Below, one piece after another: positions 22,470-32,577 of a stretch of 64,000 bases of DNA. The DNA lies in the NCBI GenBank assembly GCA_012931725.1, contig CM022944.1, positions 33,606,086 through 33,670,085 on the forward strand, written 5' to 3'. Made by a program: the position numbers and the translations under genes. Positions within the stretch are counted from its first letter, which is position 1, and each line of letters begins with the position of its first letter. The notes below the pieces were generated by a model, which saw only the letters and a list, made by a program, of their open reading frames with translations, did no database searches and had not been told where the DNA came from. Source of the stretch: Litsea cubeba. Its lineage: Eukaryota > Streptophyta > Magnoliopsida > Laurales > Lauraceae.

Positions 22470-23790
22470 CTTTTTTGAAAGGTCAAGATTGGATTCGTCA
22501 AATAGAGCAAATGGTATTCTAGTCCGAATACATACTCAACATTTCTGCGAGCACCGGTACCTAGAAGGGAAGGAACCACAATTTCTCGAATCTGGATCCA
22601 AAAGTGACGAGAGTTTTTTTTTTTTTGAAAGGTCAAGATTGGATTCGTCTAAGAGAGCAAAAGGTATTCCAATCTAAACACAGGCTCAACATTTCTACAA
22701 GCACTGGTGCCCAGAAGGGAAGAGACCAAAATTTCTAAAATCTGAACCCGAAGATGACGAAAGTTTTTTTTTTTTTGAAGATTGTTTTTGTTTTGTTTTT
22801 TTTTTAAAGAAGATCTAAAGACGGAAGAGTGCACATAGGCCTCCTAATCCGGTCTTATGAAACCTCAATTAATAGAATTGCCCCCAGGTAAGGGTAGGGT
22901 TACTTAATGAACCCGTTTGGAGGACTTTTGCCTAGAACAGTCAAGCTGTCTCCGCACTCTGGACAAGGCTTTTCATGAATCAATCATGGTCAAAGAATGC
23001 AATTGGTTTAACCTTAGTGTTCTTTGTCTCTATCTTTTTTTGAAGATTCCTAATGGACTCATCGAAGAGAAACGATGGCCCAATCCCTGATCCGAACACA
23101 GGCTCAACATTTCTGCGAGCACCGGTGCCCGAAAGAGAAAGGATCAAAGTCTCTCAATTTTGAATCCAAGATGAGAAATCTGATTTTTTTTAAGATCCCT
23201 AATGAACTCATCGAAGAGAAACGATGACCCAATCCACAATCTGAACCGGCTCAACATTTCTGCAAGCACATGAACAAAATGGAAAAGATCAAAGTTTATC
23301 AATTTTGAATCCAAACTGAGAAATCTGATTTTTTTTTAAGATCCCTAACGAACTCATCGAAGAGAAACGATGACCCAATCCATAATCCGAACCGGCTCAA
23401 CATTTTTGCAAGCATATGAACGAAATGGAAAGAATCAAAGTATTTCAATTTTGAGTCCAAACTAAAAAATCTGATTTATTTTAAGATCCCTAATGAACTC
23501 ATTGAAGAGAAATGATGGCCCAATCCACAATCCGAACCGGCTAAACATTTCTCCAAGCACATGAACGAAACGGAAATGATCAAAGTTTCTCAATTTTGAA
23601 TCCAAACTGAGAAGTATGATTTTTTTTAAGATCCCTAATGAACTCATCGAAGAGAAACAATGGCCCAATCCACAATCCGAACCGGCTCAACATTTCTGCA
23701 AGCACATGAACGAAACGAAAAGGATCAAGGTTTCTCAATTTTGAATCCAAACTGAGAAATCTGATTTTTTTTTTGTGAAGAGAGAAAGAG
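22470..23790. repeat. Tandem array in gag leader, unit 145-155 bp
   Basis: About five units of 145-146 bases (about 23,036-23,775) start TTTTTAAGATCCCTAATGAA and contain GGCTCAACATTTCTGC at 23,101, 23,248, 23,394, 23,539 (variant) and 23,684. Two older units of about 150-155 bases lie at 22,470-22,780 with the same core at about 22,534 and 22,683. The 22,790-23,035 stretch between them lacks the repeat. On the minus strand, the gag-pol sense, the core reads GCAGAAATGTTGAGCC. Confidence 0.85.
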
Positions 23791-23939
23791 TGGAAATAAA
23801 CCCAAAGATAGAATTAGAAATTTCCAAAAAATCTCTTCTCATTTTTTTTATGCGAAATCCAACATAGGCCACCAACTAGAAAGGAGCCAAGGAATCAAGA
23901 AATGGAAGCATAAGCATAGAGAAAAAGATATGACATGTA

Positions 23940-25076
23940 TGTTGGAATTTGAGATGACTTGAAAGTCTTTTGAAGAATTTGAAGAATTAGTATCTCAAGT
24001 ATTGATTTGAGTTGGAATTATTGTCAACACATTGTCACAAGCATGATGATAGTAGGCTAGTGTTGAAAGAGCTGAAAAGAAGAAACAGAATTGAAACAGT
24101 CAGGAATTCAGAATTCCTGAAGCAGAGCACGCGGTCGACCGGGCAACCCATGCGGTCGACCGAGCAAGAAGAAACCTGCAGAAACAGATTCAGGCACCTC
24201 TCAGTTATTTTCATGACACAGTGTGTCTTCAGTCGACCGGGACCCCAGGATGTCGACCGAGCTCAAAAGTTGTCTGTTTCCAGTCAGTGTCTCCGGTCGA
24301 CCGAGCAACCCAGGATGTCGACCGAGCACGGGAACCAGAGTTGCGCAGAATTAGAAGTTTTGCACGAAAATTCAGCACTCTTATCTATTTCGTTTGGACT
24401 CTTTCTAAACGAATTGTAGCCCGTTTTGAATACAATTAAGGGTTATTAAAACCTATAAAAAGGCATGTATGGGTCGTTCTAAAAAAACACCAGAAAGAGA
24501 AGAATAGAGAAGAGTTTGAGAGAGAAAATTGAGAGAGTTCTTGAGAGAAAGAAGTGCTGGTGCTGTGTGCTGTTGTGCTGCATCTTTCTACAGCAAGTGT
24601 GGACGAGGATGTGCTCTTGAAGATGGTATTTTGTCCATAAGATAAGTGTCTCTCTGTTTATGCTTTAATTTCAATTTGTAAGGGATTGAGAGAGAGAGAA
24701 TTGTAGAGGGGAAGGGCTGTAGACAGAGTTTAATCTTCTATTCTGTTTTTACATCAAGTTGGTGCTTGGTGTTTGGGGTTTGTTGATCCTATCTGTGGGT
24801 GCAGATAAATTGTAAAGGGAGTCGGTGCTTCCTAGATAGTTGGTGCTATCTGAAACTAAGGGTTGGTGCTCTTTGTCGTTGGTGCGACTAAATAAGATTC
24901 AGATCTGTCCCGGATTGGTGTTCGGACAGTCTTTGAACCGTGGACGTAGCCTTTCGGTGAACCACGTTAAATCTGGTGTCATTGTGTGGTTTGACTTGTT
25001 TTGTTGTTGAATTGGACCTGTTTTTAGAAATCACTGATTCACCCCCCCCCCCTCTCAGTGATCGCGGTATCCAACA
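23940..25076 (+). repeat. Copia 5' LTR, 1,137 bp
   Basis: It starts TGTTGGAATTTGAG and ends GCGGTATCCAACA. Six GTCGACCG palindromic cores in three pairs lie at 24,131-24,325. A TATA box (TATAAAAA) is at 24,454-24,461. Near the end, TTGGTGCT-type short repeats (24,755-24,890) and a C10-12 run precede the terminus. Confidence 0.95.
24454..24461 (+). promoter_or_regulatory. Copia LTR TATA box
   Basis: TATAAAAA lies in an A/T-rich context about 120 bases after the palindrome cluster. The partner LTR has it at 28,395-28,402. Confidence 0.65.
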
Positions 25077-25078
25077 AT

Positions 25079-25090
25079 TGGTATCAGAGC
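25079..25090 (+). other. Primer-binding site, initiator Met tRNA
   Basis: TGGTATCAGAGC begins two bases after the LTR end; it is the usual plant copia site complementary to the 3' end of initiator Met tRNA. Confidence 0.92.
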
Positions 25091-25142
25091 GAGGCTTCCT
25101 TGATCAGTTTAATACGCTAAGGGTGATCTCTTGTCAAATCAC

Positions 25143-26885
25143 ATGGCAGTCAATACAGGGAATATGAAAGCACCTCTGTTTGATGGTTCTAATTACTCTT
25201 TTTGGAAGATTAGGATGCAAGCCTTCATCAAATCTCTTGGCTATGATGTTTGGGAGGCTGTCAGAGCCGGTTACAATGCTGCCACCGTACCCAATGATAC
25301 TGCATCGAAGAAGTTGGCAGACAACGACTCCAAGGCGCAGAATGCACTCTTTAGTGGCCTTGTGGACAGCGAGCTTGTCAAAGTAATTGCATGCAAAACA
25401 GCCAAGGAAATTTGGGACAAGTTGCAAAGCATACATGAAGGTGATGAGAAGATTAAAGAAGCCAAATTGCAAACTCATCGCTCTCAATTCGAGTCTCTTC
25501 GCATGGAGGAAAGCGAGAATGTTGACTCGTATATGCAACGAGTGAATGAAGTCACGAATGACATTCGTGGACTAGGGGAGGAGATTAAAGAGCCGGTCAT
25601 CGTCAAAAAGGTTCTAAGATCTCTTCTTCCCCGGTTTGATTCAAAAGTCTCAGCCATTGAAGAAGCCAAAGATCTGAATGCATTTTCCATGGATGAATTA
25701 CATGGTTCTCTAACTGCCTATGAGATGCGCATAGGAAAGACGTCTTCATCTGATAAAGAAGCGGCCTTCAAAGTTCAGAAAAAGGCAAAAGAGACTGCTG
25801 GTCATGATGTTGATACCGATGATGATGAGCTTGAGGCTCAATTTGTTAGAAAGTTGAAGAAAGGAAGCAATGGCAAGTACAAAGGGAAGCTACCCTTTAA
25901 ATGCTTCAATTGTGGAGGTATTGGTCACTTTGCTGCGAAGTGTCCGCTAAAAGAAGACAATGATAATGACTCTTATGCTGAAAAGAGTAAAGGAAAGAGA
26001 AATTTCAGAAAAAGGGGCAAAGCTAAAAACTTTCTATGTCAACAAGATGACAGCACGTCTGAAACTTCAGACGATGATGAATCAACCGAAGCTCTCTTCA
26101 TGGTCACTGTTGAAGAAGAAGAAGAGCTAGATCCGGAAGAGGAAGAGGAGGCTGAAGTCAATCTTGAAGAGGAACTTATAGCCGCACTTGAGGAGCTAAG
26201 CATGGAACGCAAATCAAGTAAGAAAAATCTGAAACTTCTCCATGAATCTGAAAGTTCTATTATTGCTTTGAAAACTCAAGTAGAAGAATATAAAAGAATG
26301 GTACAAGTCCTTGAAAACCAAATAAGTATCAAAAAGGAAGAGGCTATGAAACTTGAAACTGAGATCGCTAGAGCAAAGGCTGAAAATTTGGATAATAGCA
26401 AAAAACTCAAAACGCTCCAAGCGATTGAAGGGACTATGAAACTCGATGAACTACTGAAAGTTCAAAGACCTGCCCACTTCAGATTTGGTCTAGGATTTGA
26501 GAAAGGTGAATCCTCTATGATTGCACCTCCTGAAAAGAAAGAGTTTGTGAAGCAAGTCACTACACCTTCTAACTCTATGAAGCCCACTCAACCTAGAAAG
26601 GAGTCCATTCCTGTTAAAAAGGTAATGAAGACTAACCAGCCACAAAGAAGATACAAATTCTATGGTTATTGCTTTCATTGTAATATGTTTGGACATAAAA
26701 GAGCTGATTGCAAATTCTATGTAAGAAACAGCCCGTTTGTGACTAGGAACCCTTTTTCAATCTTAAGTAGCCACAAAATTGAGTGCTATATGTGTCATAA
26801 TTATGGACACTTGGCTAGGGATTGTAGGTTGCATATTGCTAACAAATTTCAGGTTGAAAAGAAACCCAAGTTAGTCAAGGCTTGA
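25143..26885 (+). CDS. gag: Copia Gag with three zinc knuckles
   Basis: This uninterrupted frame starts at ATG 25,143 (an upstream in-frame TTG at 25,131 is not a likely start). The N-terminus has the copia Gag signature LFDGSNYSFWKIRMQAFI, followed by the capsid-like helical region (KEIWDKLQSIHEGD, KVLRSLLPRFDSKVSAIEE). Zinc knuckles of the CX2CX4HX4C type are CFNCGGIGHFAAKC (about 25,900-25,941), CFHCNMFGHKRADC (about 26,670) and CYMCHNYGHLARDC (about 26,788). An acidic stretch and a long coiled-coil-like segment (about 26,110-26,440) separate the first from the others. Such a long Gag is typical of Sireviruses. It would bind and package element RNA. The frame ends with TGA at 26,883-26,885, and protease lies in the -1 frame directly after. 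It appears intact. Confidence 0.9.
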   Translation: MAVNTGNMKAPLFDGSNYSFWKIRMQAFIKSLGYDVWEAVRAGYNAATVPNDTASKKLADNDSKAQNALFSGLVDSELVKVIACKTAKEIWDKLQSIHEGDEKIKEAKLQTHRSQFESLRMEESENVDSYMQRVNEVTNDIRGLGEEIKEPVIVKKVLRSLLPRFDSKVSAIEEAKDLNAFSMDELHGSLTAYEMRIGKTSSSDKEAAFKVQKKAKETAGHDVDTDDDELEAQFVRKLKKGSNGKYKGKLPFKCFNCGGIGHFAAKCPLKEDNDNDSYAEKSKGKRNFRKRGKAKNFLCQQDDSTSETSDDDESTEALFMVTVEEEEELDPEEEEEAEVNLEEELIAALEELSMERKSSKKNLKLLHESESSIIALKTQVEEYKRMVQVLENQISIKKEEAMKLETEIARAKAENLDNSKKLKTLQAIEGTMKLDELLKVQRPAHFRFGLGFEKGESSMIAPPEKKEFVKQVTTPSNSMKPTQPRKESIPVKKVMKTNQPQRRYKFYGYCFHCNMFGHKRADCKFYVRNSPFVTRNPFSILSSHKIECYMCHNYGHLARDCRLHIANKFQVEKKPKLVKA

Positions 26886-27565
26886 GAGTAAAGCAAAGTG
26901 CAGAAAGTCCCAAAGAATCTCTCATTGTGCAAACGGCATTCAATGCACAAAAGAAGGCAGCACCATGGGTCCTTGATAGTGGTTGTTCAAGCCATATGAC
27001 TGGTGATAAAGAGAAATTCATCAAATTACAGCCCTATGAAGGCGGTTCAGTGAAGTTTGGCAACAATGATGGTGCCAAAATCTGCGGAAAAGGTGTTATT
27101 CAGCTTATGGCAAACAAGATCAGATCGGAAGAAGTCTTATATGTGTCTGGATTGAGACACAACCTGCTCAGTGTGAGCCAGATCTGTGACAAGGGTCACG
27201 AAGTTATCTTCACAAAGAATGGGTTTGCCATCAAGAAGAGTAGCAACGGCAAAATAGTGGCAACTGGATCAAGAACTGCTGGAAATCTCTATACATTGTC
27301 AGATGGAGCTGAAAAGACCTGCTTGATGAGTCGGACAGAGGAAAGTTGGTTGTGGCACAAACGCCTTGGGCATCTAAGCTTTGATAATATGTCAAAGATT
27401 TGCAATTCAAAGGCTGTAAGAGGCATGTCTAAAGTTGAAAAGCCTTCCAATCCCATTTGCGACTCTTGCCAAAAGGGAAAGCAAACGAGGGTTATGTTCA
27501 AGCCAAAGGAAGTCTTCGAGTATCTCCGAAAAAAGTTAGGAGTTACTCACTCTCCTAAACCGTAG
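26886..27565 (+). pseudogene. Copia protease and integrase zinc-finger stub
   Basis: The frame is -1 relative to gag and overlaps its stop, so it is expressed only by frameshifting or readthrough, or the shift is a mutation. The copia protease active site WVLDSGCSSHM is at about 26,966. The pre-integrase domain with the H-H-C-C zinc finger (LWHKRLGHLS, CDSCQKGKQTRV) spans about 27,350-27,490. After KQTRVMFKPKE (about 27,510) the sequence leaves the family: the integrase core, RT and RNase H are absent and the frame stops at 27,563-27,565. The deletion junction lies near 27,505-27,520. Zinc-finger and protease residues look intact. Confidence 0.88.
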
Positions 27566-27879
27566 GAGTTGTGCTTGAAAGGGGGAGCAATGCATTCATT
27601 GAATATCCTATTCGCTCCTCGGTTTGGTCCCTTTGGACTTGTTGTCAAAGGGGGAGAGATGTTATGCTATGATAGCAAGGAGAGATGTTATGTTATGATA
27701 GCAAGGAGAGATGTTATGCTATGAAAGCTAGGGGGAGATTGTTGACAGTGCATGGTTATTATTTCAGAATTTCAGAATTGGTTCCAAGTAAGTGTTGAAA
27801 AGAACTTGGAAGAGCTGCAAGCTGGAGTTGAAAGTGTTGAAGTTCCAATAGTGTTGCCAACAATTCCAAAGGGGGAGAT
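27566..27879 (+). repeat. Copia 3' untranslated region with repeated polypurine tracts and a 25-28-bp tandem repeat
   Basis: GAAAGGGGGAG, AAAGGGGGAG, TAGGGGGAG and AAAGGGGGAG occur near 27,576, 27,646, 27,729 and 27,867; the last, adjoining the LTR, is the functional tract position. Three units of GAGATGTTATG(C/T)TATGATAGCAAG-type sequence lie at about 27,655-27,730. Multiple polypurine tracts are a reported Sirevirus trait. Confidence 0.8.
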
Positions 27880-29018
27880 TGTTGGAATTTGAGATGACTT
27901 GAAAGTCTTTTGAAGAATTTGAAGAATCAGTATCTCAAGTATTGATTTGAGTTGGAATTATTGTCAACACATTGTCACAAGCATGATGATAGTAGGCTAG
28001 TGTTGAAAGAGCTGAAAAGAAGAAACAGAATTGAAACAGTCAGGAATTCAGAATTCCTGAAGCAGAGCACGCGGTCGACCGGGCAACCCATGCGGTCGAC
28101 CGAGCAAGAAGAAACATGCAGAAACAGATTCAGGCACCTCTCAGTTATTTTCGTGACACAGTGTGTCTTCGGTCGACCGGGACCCCAGGATGTCGACCGA
28201 GCTCAAAAGTTGTCTGTTTCCAGTCAGTGTCTCCGGTCGACCGAGCAACCCAGGATGTCGACCGAGCACGGGAACCAGAGTTGCGCAGAATTAGAAGTTT
28301 TGCACGAAAATTCAGCACTCTTATCTATTTCGTTTGGGACTCTTTCTAAACGAATTGTAGCCCGTTTTGAATACAATTAACGGTTATTAAAACCTATAAA
28401 AAGGCATGTATGGGTCGTTCTAAAAAAACACCAGAAAGAGAAGAATAGAGAAGAGTTTGAGAGAGAAAATTGAGAGAGTTCTTGAGAGAAAGAAGTGCTG
28501 GTGCTGTGTGCTGTTGTGCTGCATCTTTCTACAGCAAGTGTGGACGAGGATGTGCTCTTGAAGATGGTATTTTGTCCATAAGATAAGTGTCTCTCTGTTT
28601 ATGCTTTAATTTCAATTTGTAAGGGATTGAGAGAAAGAGAATTGTAGAGGGGAAGGGCTGTAGACAGAGTTTAATCTTCTATTCTGTTTTTACATCAAGT
28701 TGGTGCTTGGTGTTTGGGGTTTGGTGATCCTATCTGTGGGTGCAGATAAATTGTAAAGGGAGTCGGTGCTTCCTAGATAGTTGGTGCTATCTGAAACTAA
28801 GGGTTGGTGCTCTTTGTCGTTGGTGCGACTAAATAAGATTCAGATCTGTCCCGGATTGGTGTTCGGACAGTCTTTGAACAGTGGACGTAGCCTTTCGGTG
28901 AACCACGTTAAATCTGGTGTCATTGTGTGGTTTGACTTGTTTTGTTGTTGAATTGGACCTATTTTTATAAATCACTGATTCACCCCCCCCCCCCTCTCAG
29001 TGATCGCGGTATCCAACA
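27880..29018 (+). repeat. Copia 3' LTR, 1,139 bp
   Basis: It is nearly identical to 23,940-25,076, with about 12 differences by eye, including one inserted G (near 28,338) and two or three extra C in the C run near 28,985. It carries the same six GTCGACCG cores (28,067-28,270) and TATA box (28,395-28,402). Confidence 0.95.
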
Positions 29019-29062
29019 ATGTAAATATTCCATTTCTAAGCATCATGTTCTCAAATGAACGA

Positions 29063-29080
29063 GTCCCACCGGGTGTGCCA
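29063..29080 (-). other. Probable primer-binding site of inner Tat
   Basis: On the minus strand, three bases after the LTR end, the sequence is TGGCACACCCGGTGGGAC. It starts TGG as expected for complementarity to a tRNA CCA end. I cannot assign the tRNA without a search. Confidence 0.6.
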
Positions 29081-29083
29081 GCT

Positions 29084-31660
29084 TGATGGGTCGCGCTCTT
29101 GCCACTCGGGACTTACTGAGGTTGGCGGACGTGAGAGTCCGTGTTGTACGACCCTTTCGCGCTCGGGAGGGCGAAACGAGCATCAACATTTTTCTTTTTG
29201 GGTGGGTGTGCCAGATTTTCTTCTCTACTTGGAATTGTAAATGGTGATCCGAAGATCGACCTTCACAAGTAGAAAAGGAAATCAACTTCTTTTGAGTTTT
29301 CATTGCACATATATTTAAGAAAAGATACGTGGTTTTAAAATGCCATAAGAGGCGATTTCATTTGTTTTGCCGTAAAAGGCGATTTTTGGCATTTATAGCC
29401 GATGTACAATTCTTATCAATAGTGAAAGACAAGAGTTGTGATTGTTTTGTCTCTTTAGAAAAATACAAAGTACAATGAAAAGTAAGAAAATGAGGATCTA
29501 ACTTCTCAGGAGATTGTGGGAGACTCGTTCAGATTGACGATCGCAAGCCATATGTAGACTTCGCCATCATCCATGCAGATGAGAACAGAGGATGCTCTTG
29601 ACTTGCTTGGCTCGACTATAACCTCAGATTTTTAGAGGACAAAGACCAAGAGGAGGTCCTATGTCCAATAAAAAAGCTAAGTAGACGGGCTAAAAAGCCA
29701 CGTCTAAGCCATTGGAAGCAGAAGGAGAAGACAAGGACCTTGGGGGCATTTTGTCACCTTGTAGCGGTGGTCGGTGCAGAACTTCAGCAGAGTTTCATCT
29801 TTTTTTTTATGACTGATGGAGTTTTCTAGACCCTTTTCCTTGCTTGGATTTCTGGATATTGGATTCCGATCGTTTCTTCTTGGAATGCTCTCCTATTTAT
29901 AGGCCTTCGGTATCCATTTAGGAGAGTTTATGGGCCTTAAATGCATTAAAGTTGTATAATGGGAGGAGTTGCAAGTTTTAATTGATTTATTTTGTAACTC
30001 CTATTCTTTGGCTTCTGATTCGCCGATGGAGAATTAAGTGCATTTAATCGCCTTTAATCTCCATGATGGGAGGAGTTTCATAGTTTAAATGCCATGAAAC
30101 CTTTGAGTAGTAACTCCTATTTGCTTGCTTCTGATTGGGCCGTCCGAAATAACGAGTTAATGACCTCATTAAGTTGCCATAAACGGGTTAATTAACAGCA
30201 TTAAGTGGTCGCCAAGTCATTCAAAGAGTCGTGGGCCGTGCTGCGTCTTTTGGAATTCTTCTTGTGATCATCGACGATGGATCTTCATGCTGATCGACAT
30301 CGGATGACCATGCAACTTCAGACATTGATTTCTAATAGCGGGCCGGTGATACCTGTCCTGTCGATTTCTCGATTGATCGGACAGAAAGTGTGTTTTCTTG
30401 GTCGATCGATTGGCGATGTTGAAGCGACCAATAATGATTTGATACCCTCGAAGACGGATCCATGATGTTGATGAAGATCGACGGATTTGGTGCCTTAAAA
30501 GTTAGAATTTTGGAAAACCACAAGGGCTGGAAATCTCAAAACGTAAAAAGGGGTCGAAAAACGCCCTTTCGGCGGAAATCTGGCAACCATGCACCCAGGG
30601 TTGCCGGGGACCATGGGGCAAGGTCGCCGGCGACCATGGGGTTTTTCCCATTTTGGTGGCTGATTTTCGGCCGTTTCATCCGATTTTTTTCGATTCTTTT
30701 TTCTTCTGTGTTTTTTCTTATATTTTTGCACATCTATTGGCCTGATTTCCCCGTAGAAAACTTGATAAGAATCCTTGCAATTTGGGGTGCAAAGTTTCCA
30801 ATTTTTCGGGAAAGCCAAAGATTTTGTCGCGTAAAGCTGCCAATTTGCTGTCAGAAGCCGAAACTGGGCCAAATGATGTCAGAATGACCTGAAATTTGAG
30901 TTGAAGCCTCCTGAGCAATAAATAAGACCAAACATAGGCTTCTGTTTGAGTTTTGAAGCCATATGGGGTCTTGTCGCCATTAGGCTTTATTCTATCGCGA
31001 ATAAGATGTTGCGCTTTGATGTGCGGTCAACCGATGTCCGATTGACTTGAAAATCGACAAGGAGCCTATTGGAGTCATTTTGAGATGATCCATTAACCCC
31101 GATTTGGAAACCATGGTCCCGGGGAGCTTCACCGCCGAGAGGCTTGATTTGGCTTCCGAAAGTCAAAGTCTGGTCAAATGTTGTCGAAATGACCTGAAAT
31201 TTGACGTGTAACCCTTTGTAAGCATTTTGAAGTTAGCCATGTGCTTTGTTTGATGAGTTATGGCCTCGGTGGTTCTCACCACCGAGAGGCTTGATTTTGT
31301 TGCTTGAGGGTTGATGTAGGGTCAAACGTTGTCGGTTTGACTCGGAACTTGACGTGGAGCCTTTTGGAGGTATTTTGAGACCATCCATAGGCTCTTATCG
31401 AAGGTTTGATGTCTTCGATGCTATCGCCGCCAGGAGCTCCTGTTCAGATGCTGGAGGAGTGAAGTTAGGCTAAATAATTTCGAAATGACCCGAAACTTCA
31501 TGTGTACTCCTTTTTTGCTGTCTTGAAGGATATTGTAAGTTTTGTTTGATTCTAACAAGATTTCATTTTTCGGAAGTAGCATTGCCTGTTTGTGGTAGGC
31601 TGCGGCTTCACGTAGCTTTCTTGAGATTGAAAAGGCAAAGTGACATTTTTGGTGTCAACA
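29084..31660 (-). repeat. 5' LTR of inner Tat element, 2,577 bp
   Basis: This is the complete LTR copy, minus strand TGTTGACACC...CCATCA. It aligns with 825-2,107 and about 5,034-5,388 of the other LTR. A minus-strand TATA box (CTATAAATAG) is at 29,893-29,902. A cluster of GATCGATC-type palindromes lies at about 30,350-30,430. No coding region is evident. Confidence 0.9.
29893..29902 (-). promoter_or_regulatory. TATA box of inner Tat 5' LTR
   Basis: Minus-strand CTATAAATAG, conserved with 1,694-1,703. It would drive gag-pol transcription leftward. Confidence 0.62.
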
Positions 31661-32577
31661 TCGTCATCCGAAATCGAGACTTACGAGGAAATTTTCGGCA
31701 CTTGGAGAGAGCTCCATTCAATAAAAGAAGTGGACAATATAGACCACACCATTGATCCAGGGTTCCAAATCCTATCGTGTAACATGCTGACTGTGAACAA
31801 GACGACTCGTTTACCAAAAAAAAAATGTCGATTACTGAACTACGAGAAAGTCGCGAAACATGGGAAATTGAGGACGCTGCACTCGAAGAAGTGGTATATT
31901 GGCCCATTGCCTGGCGCCATTGGCGAGGAGACCCCTCTCAAGAAGACCGTGAAATATGGGAAGCAAATGACCTCAATGATCACGAAGTGGTATACTGCCC
32001 CATTGCTTGGCCACACCAGCGGGGAGGATCCTCCTCGGTAGATAGCCCATCTTTAACCCCACCTGTACCATATCATTCCAAAAATCCCAAAAAAGCAGAA
32101 AACCCAAAAAAAAAATAGAAAATAGAAAACCTAAAAACATAGGAACCGTAGGAGTAAAAGATTTTGGTCATCATTAAAATATGGGCAATCTAAGGTGATG
32201 GGAATTACCCCCAGTAGAGCAGTCCCGACTAAAGGAAATTATAGCCAACATTGATAAGTTAGCCTGTGAATCTTTGCATGTCATTCTAGAACCCGAACCC
32301 TCCGCACAACATGTGAACATCAACGATGGAATGGGTGTTTACGAATTAGTGGACGTTGAAGAAGGGGATGACAGTTTCTGAGGAATTTACGAGAGTAGTC
32401 AAGAAGTTTGACGAAGAGACACAAGCAGCTGCTGAAAAGACGAAATAGATAAGCCTGGGAATAGAGGAGAGGCCCAAGCAGGTCTAAATCAGTGCATGCC
32501 TAGAACCTAATGAAGAAGGTAAGATCCTTGAGGTCTTAAGGGAATATCAGGACGTATTCGCATCGGATTATAACGAC
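31661..32577 (+). pseudogene. Outer Tat polyprotein linker between G-patch and RT
   Basis: Two overlapping frames (to 32,041 and 31,825-32,118) encode acidic linker sequence. The second contains an imperfect duplication: EVVYWPIAWRHWRGD and EVVYCPIAWPHQRGG, about 45 residues apart. Lys/Asn-rich low complexity follows (32,085-32,150). From about 32,480 the frame leading into RT is recognisable (ILEVLREYQDVFASDYNDMPG). Stops at several places show decay. Confidence 0.65.

Larger units (their letters stand above)
23940..29018 (+). mobile_element. Young Ty1/copia (Sirevirus-like) element lacking most of pol
   Basis: LTRs 23,940-25,076 and 27,880-29,018 flank a 2.8-kb interior with primer site, gag, protease and the start of integrase, but no integrase core, RT or RNase H. 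A perfect 5-base duplication ATGTA flanks it (23,935-23,939 and 29,019-29,023). The LTRs differ at about 12 places by eye. It lies about 60 bases from the inner Tat 5' LTR. It can only have moved using enzymes supplied by a full-length relative. Confidence 0.95.
825..31660 (-). mobile_element. Inner Tat-lineage Ty3/gypsy element, minus strand, itself hit by other elements
   Basis: On the minus strand the element runs 5' LTR (31,660 to 29,084), primer site, leader arrays, gag, linker with protease and G-patch, RT-RNase H, second RNase H, integrase (ends 12,696), 3' arrays, an antisense gene, polypurine tract (5,400-5,389), and 3' LTR (5,388-825). LTRs begin TGTTGACACC and end CCATCA. Integrase and duplicated RNase H match the Tat/Retand/Ogre group. 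A 4-base near-duplication (GCGT at 821-824, TCGT at 31,661-31,664) flanks it. Copia elements sit at 2,108-5,030 and 23,940-29,018 and a MITE at 13,830-14,123, so without them it would be roughly 22 kb. Confidence 0.85.

Noticed and set aside
22470..23790. CRISPR-like repeat array
   Set aside because: Units of 145 bases repeat in full with no unique spacers, and the setting is a plant retroelement.
24012..24419. 135-codon frame in the copia LTR, repeated at 27,952
   Set aside because: It is LTR sequence present in both LTRs with a frame-changing indel between them; no family match.
29063..29080. Naming the tRNA that primes the inner Tat
   Set aside because: The 18 bases start TGG as expected, but I could not match them to a plant tRNA with confidence.
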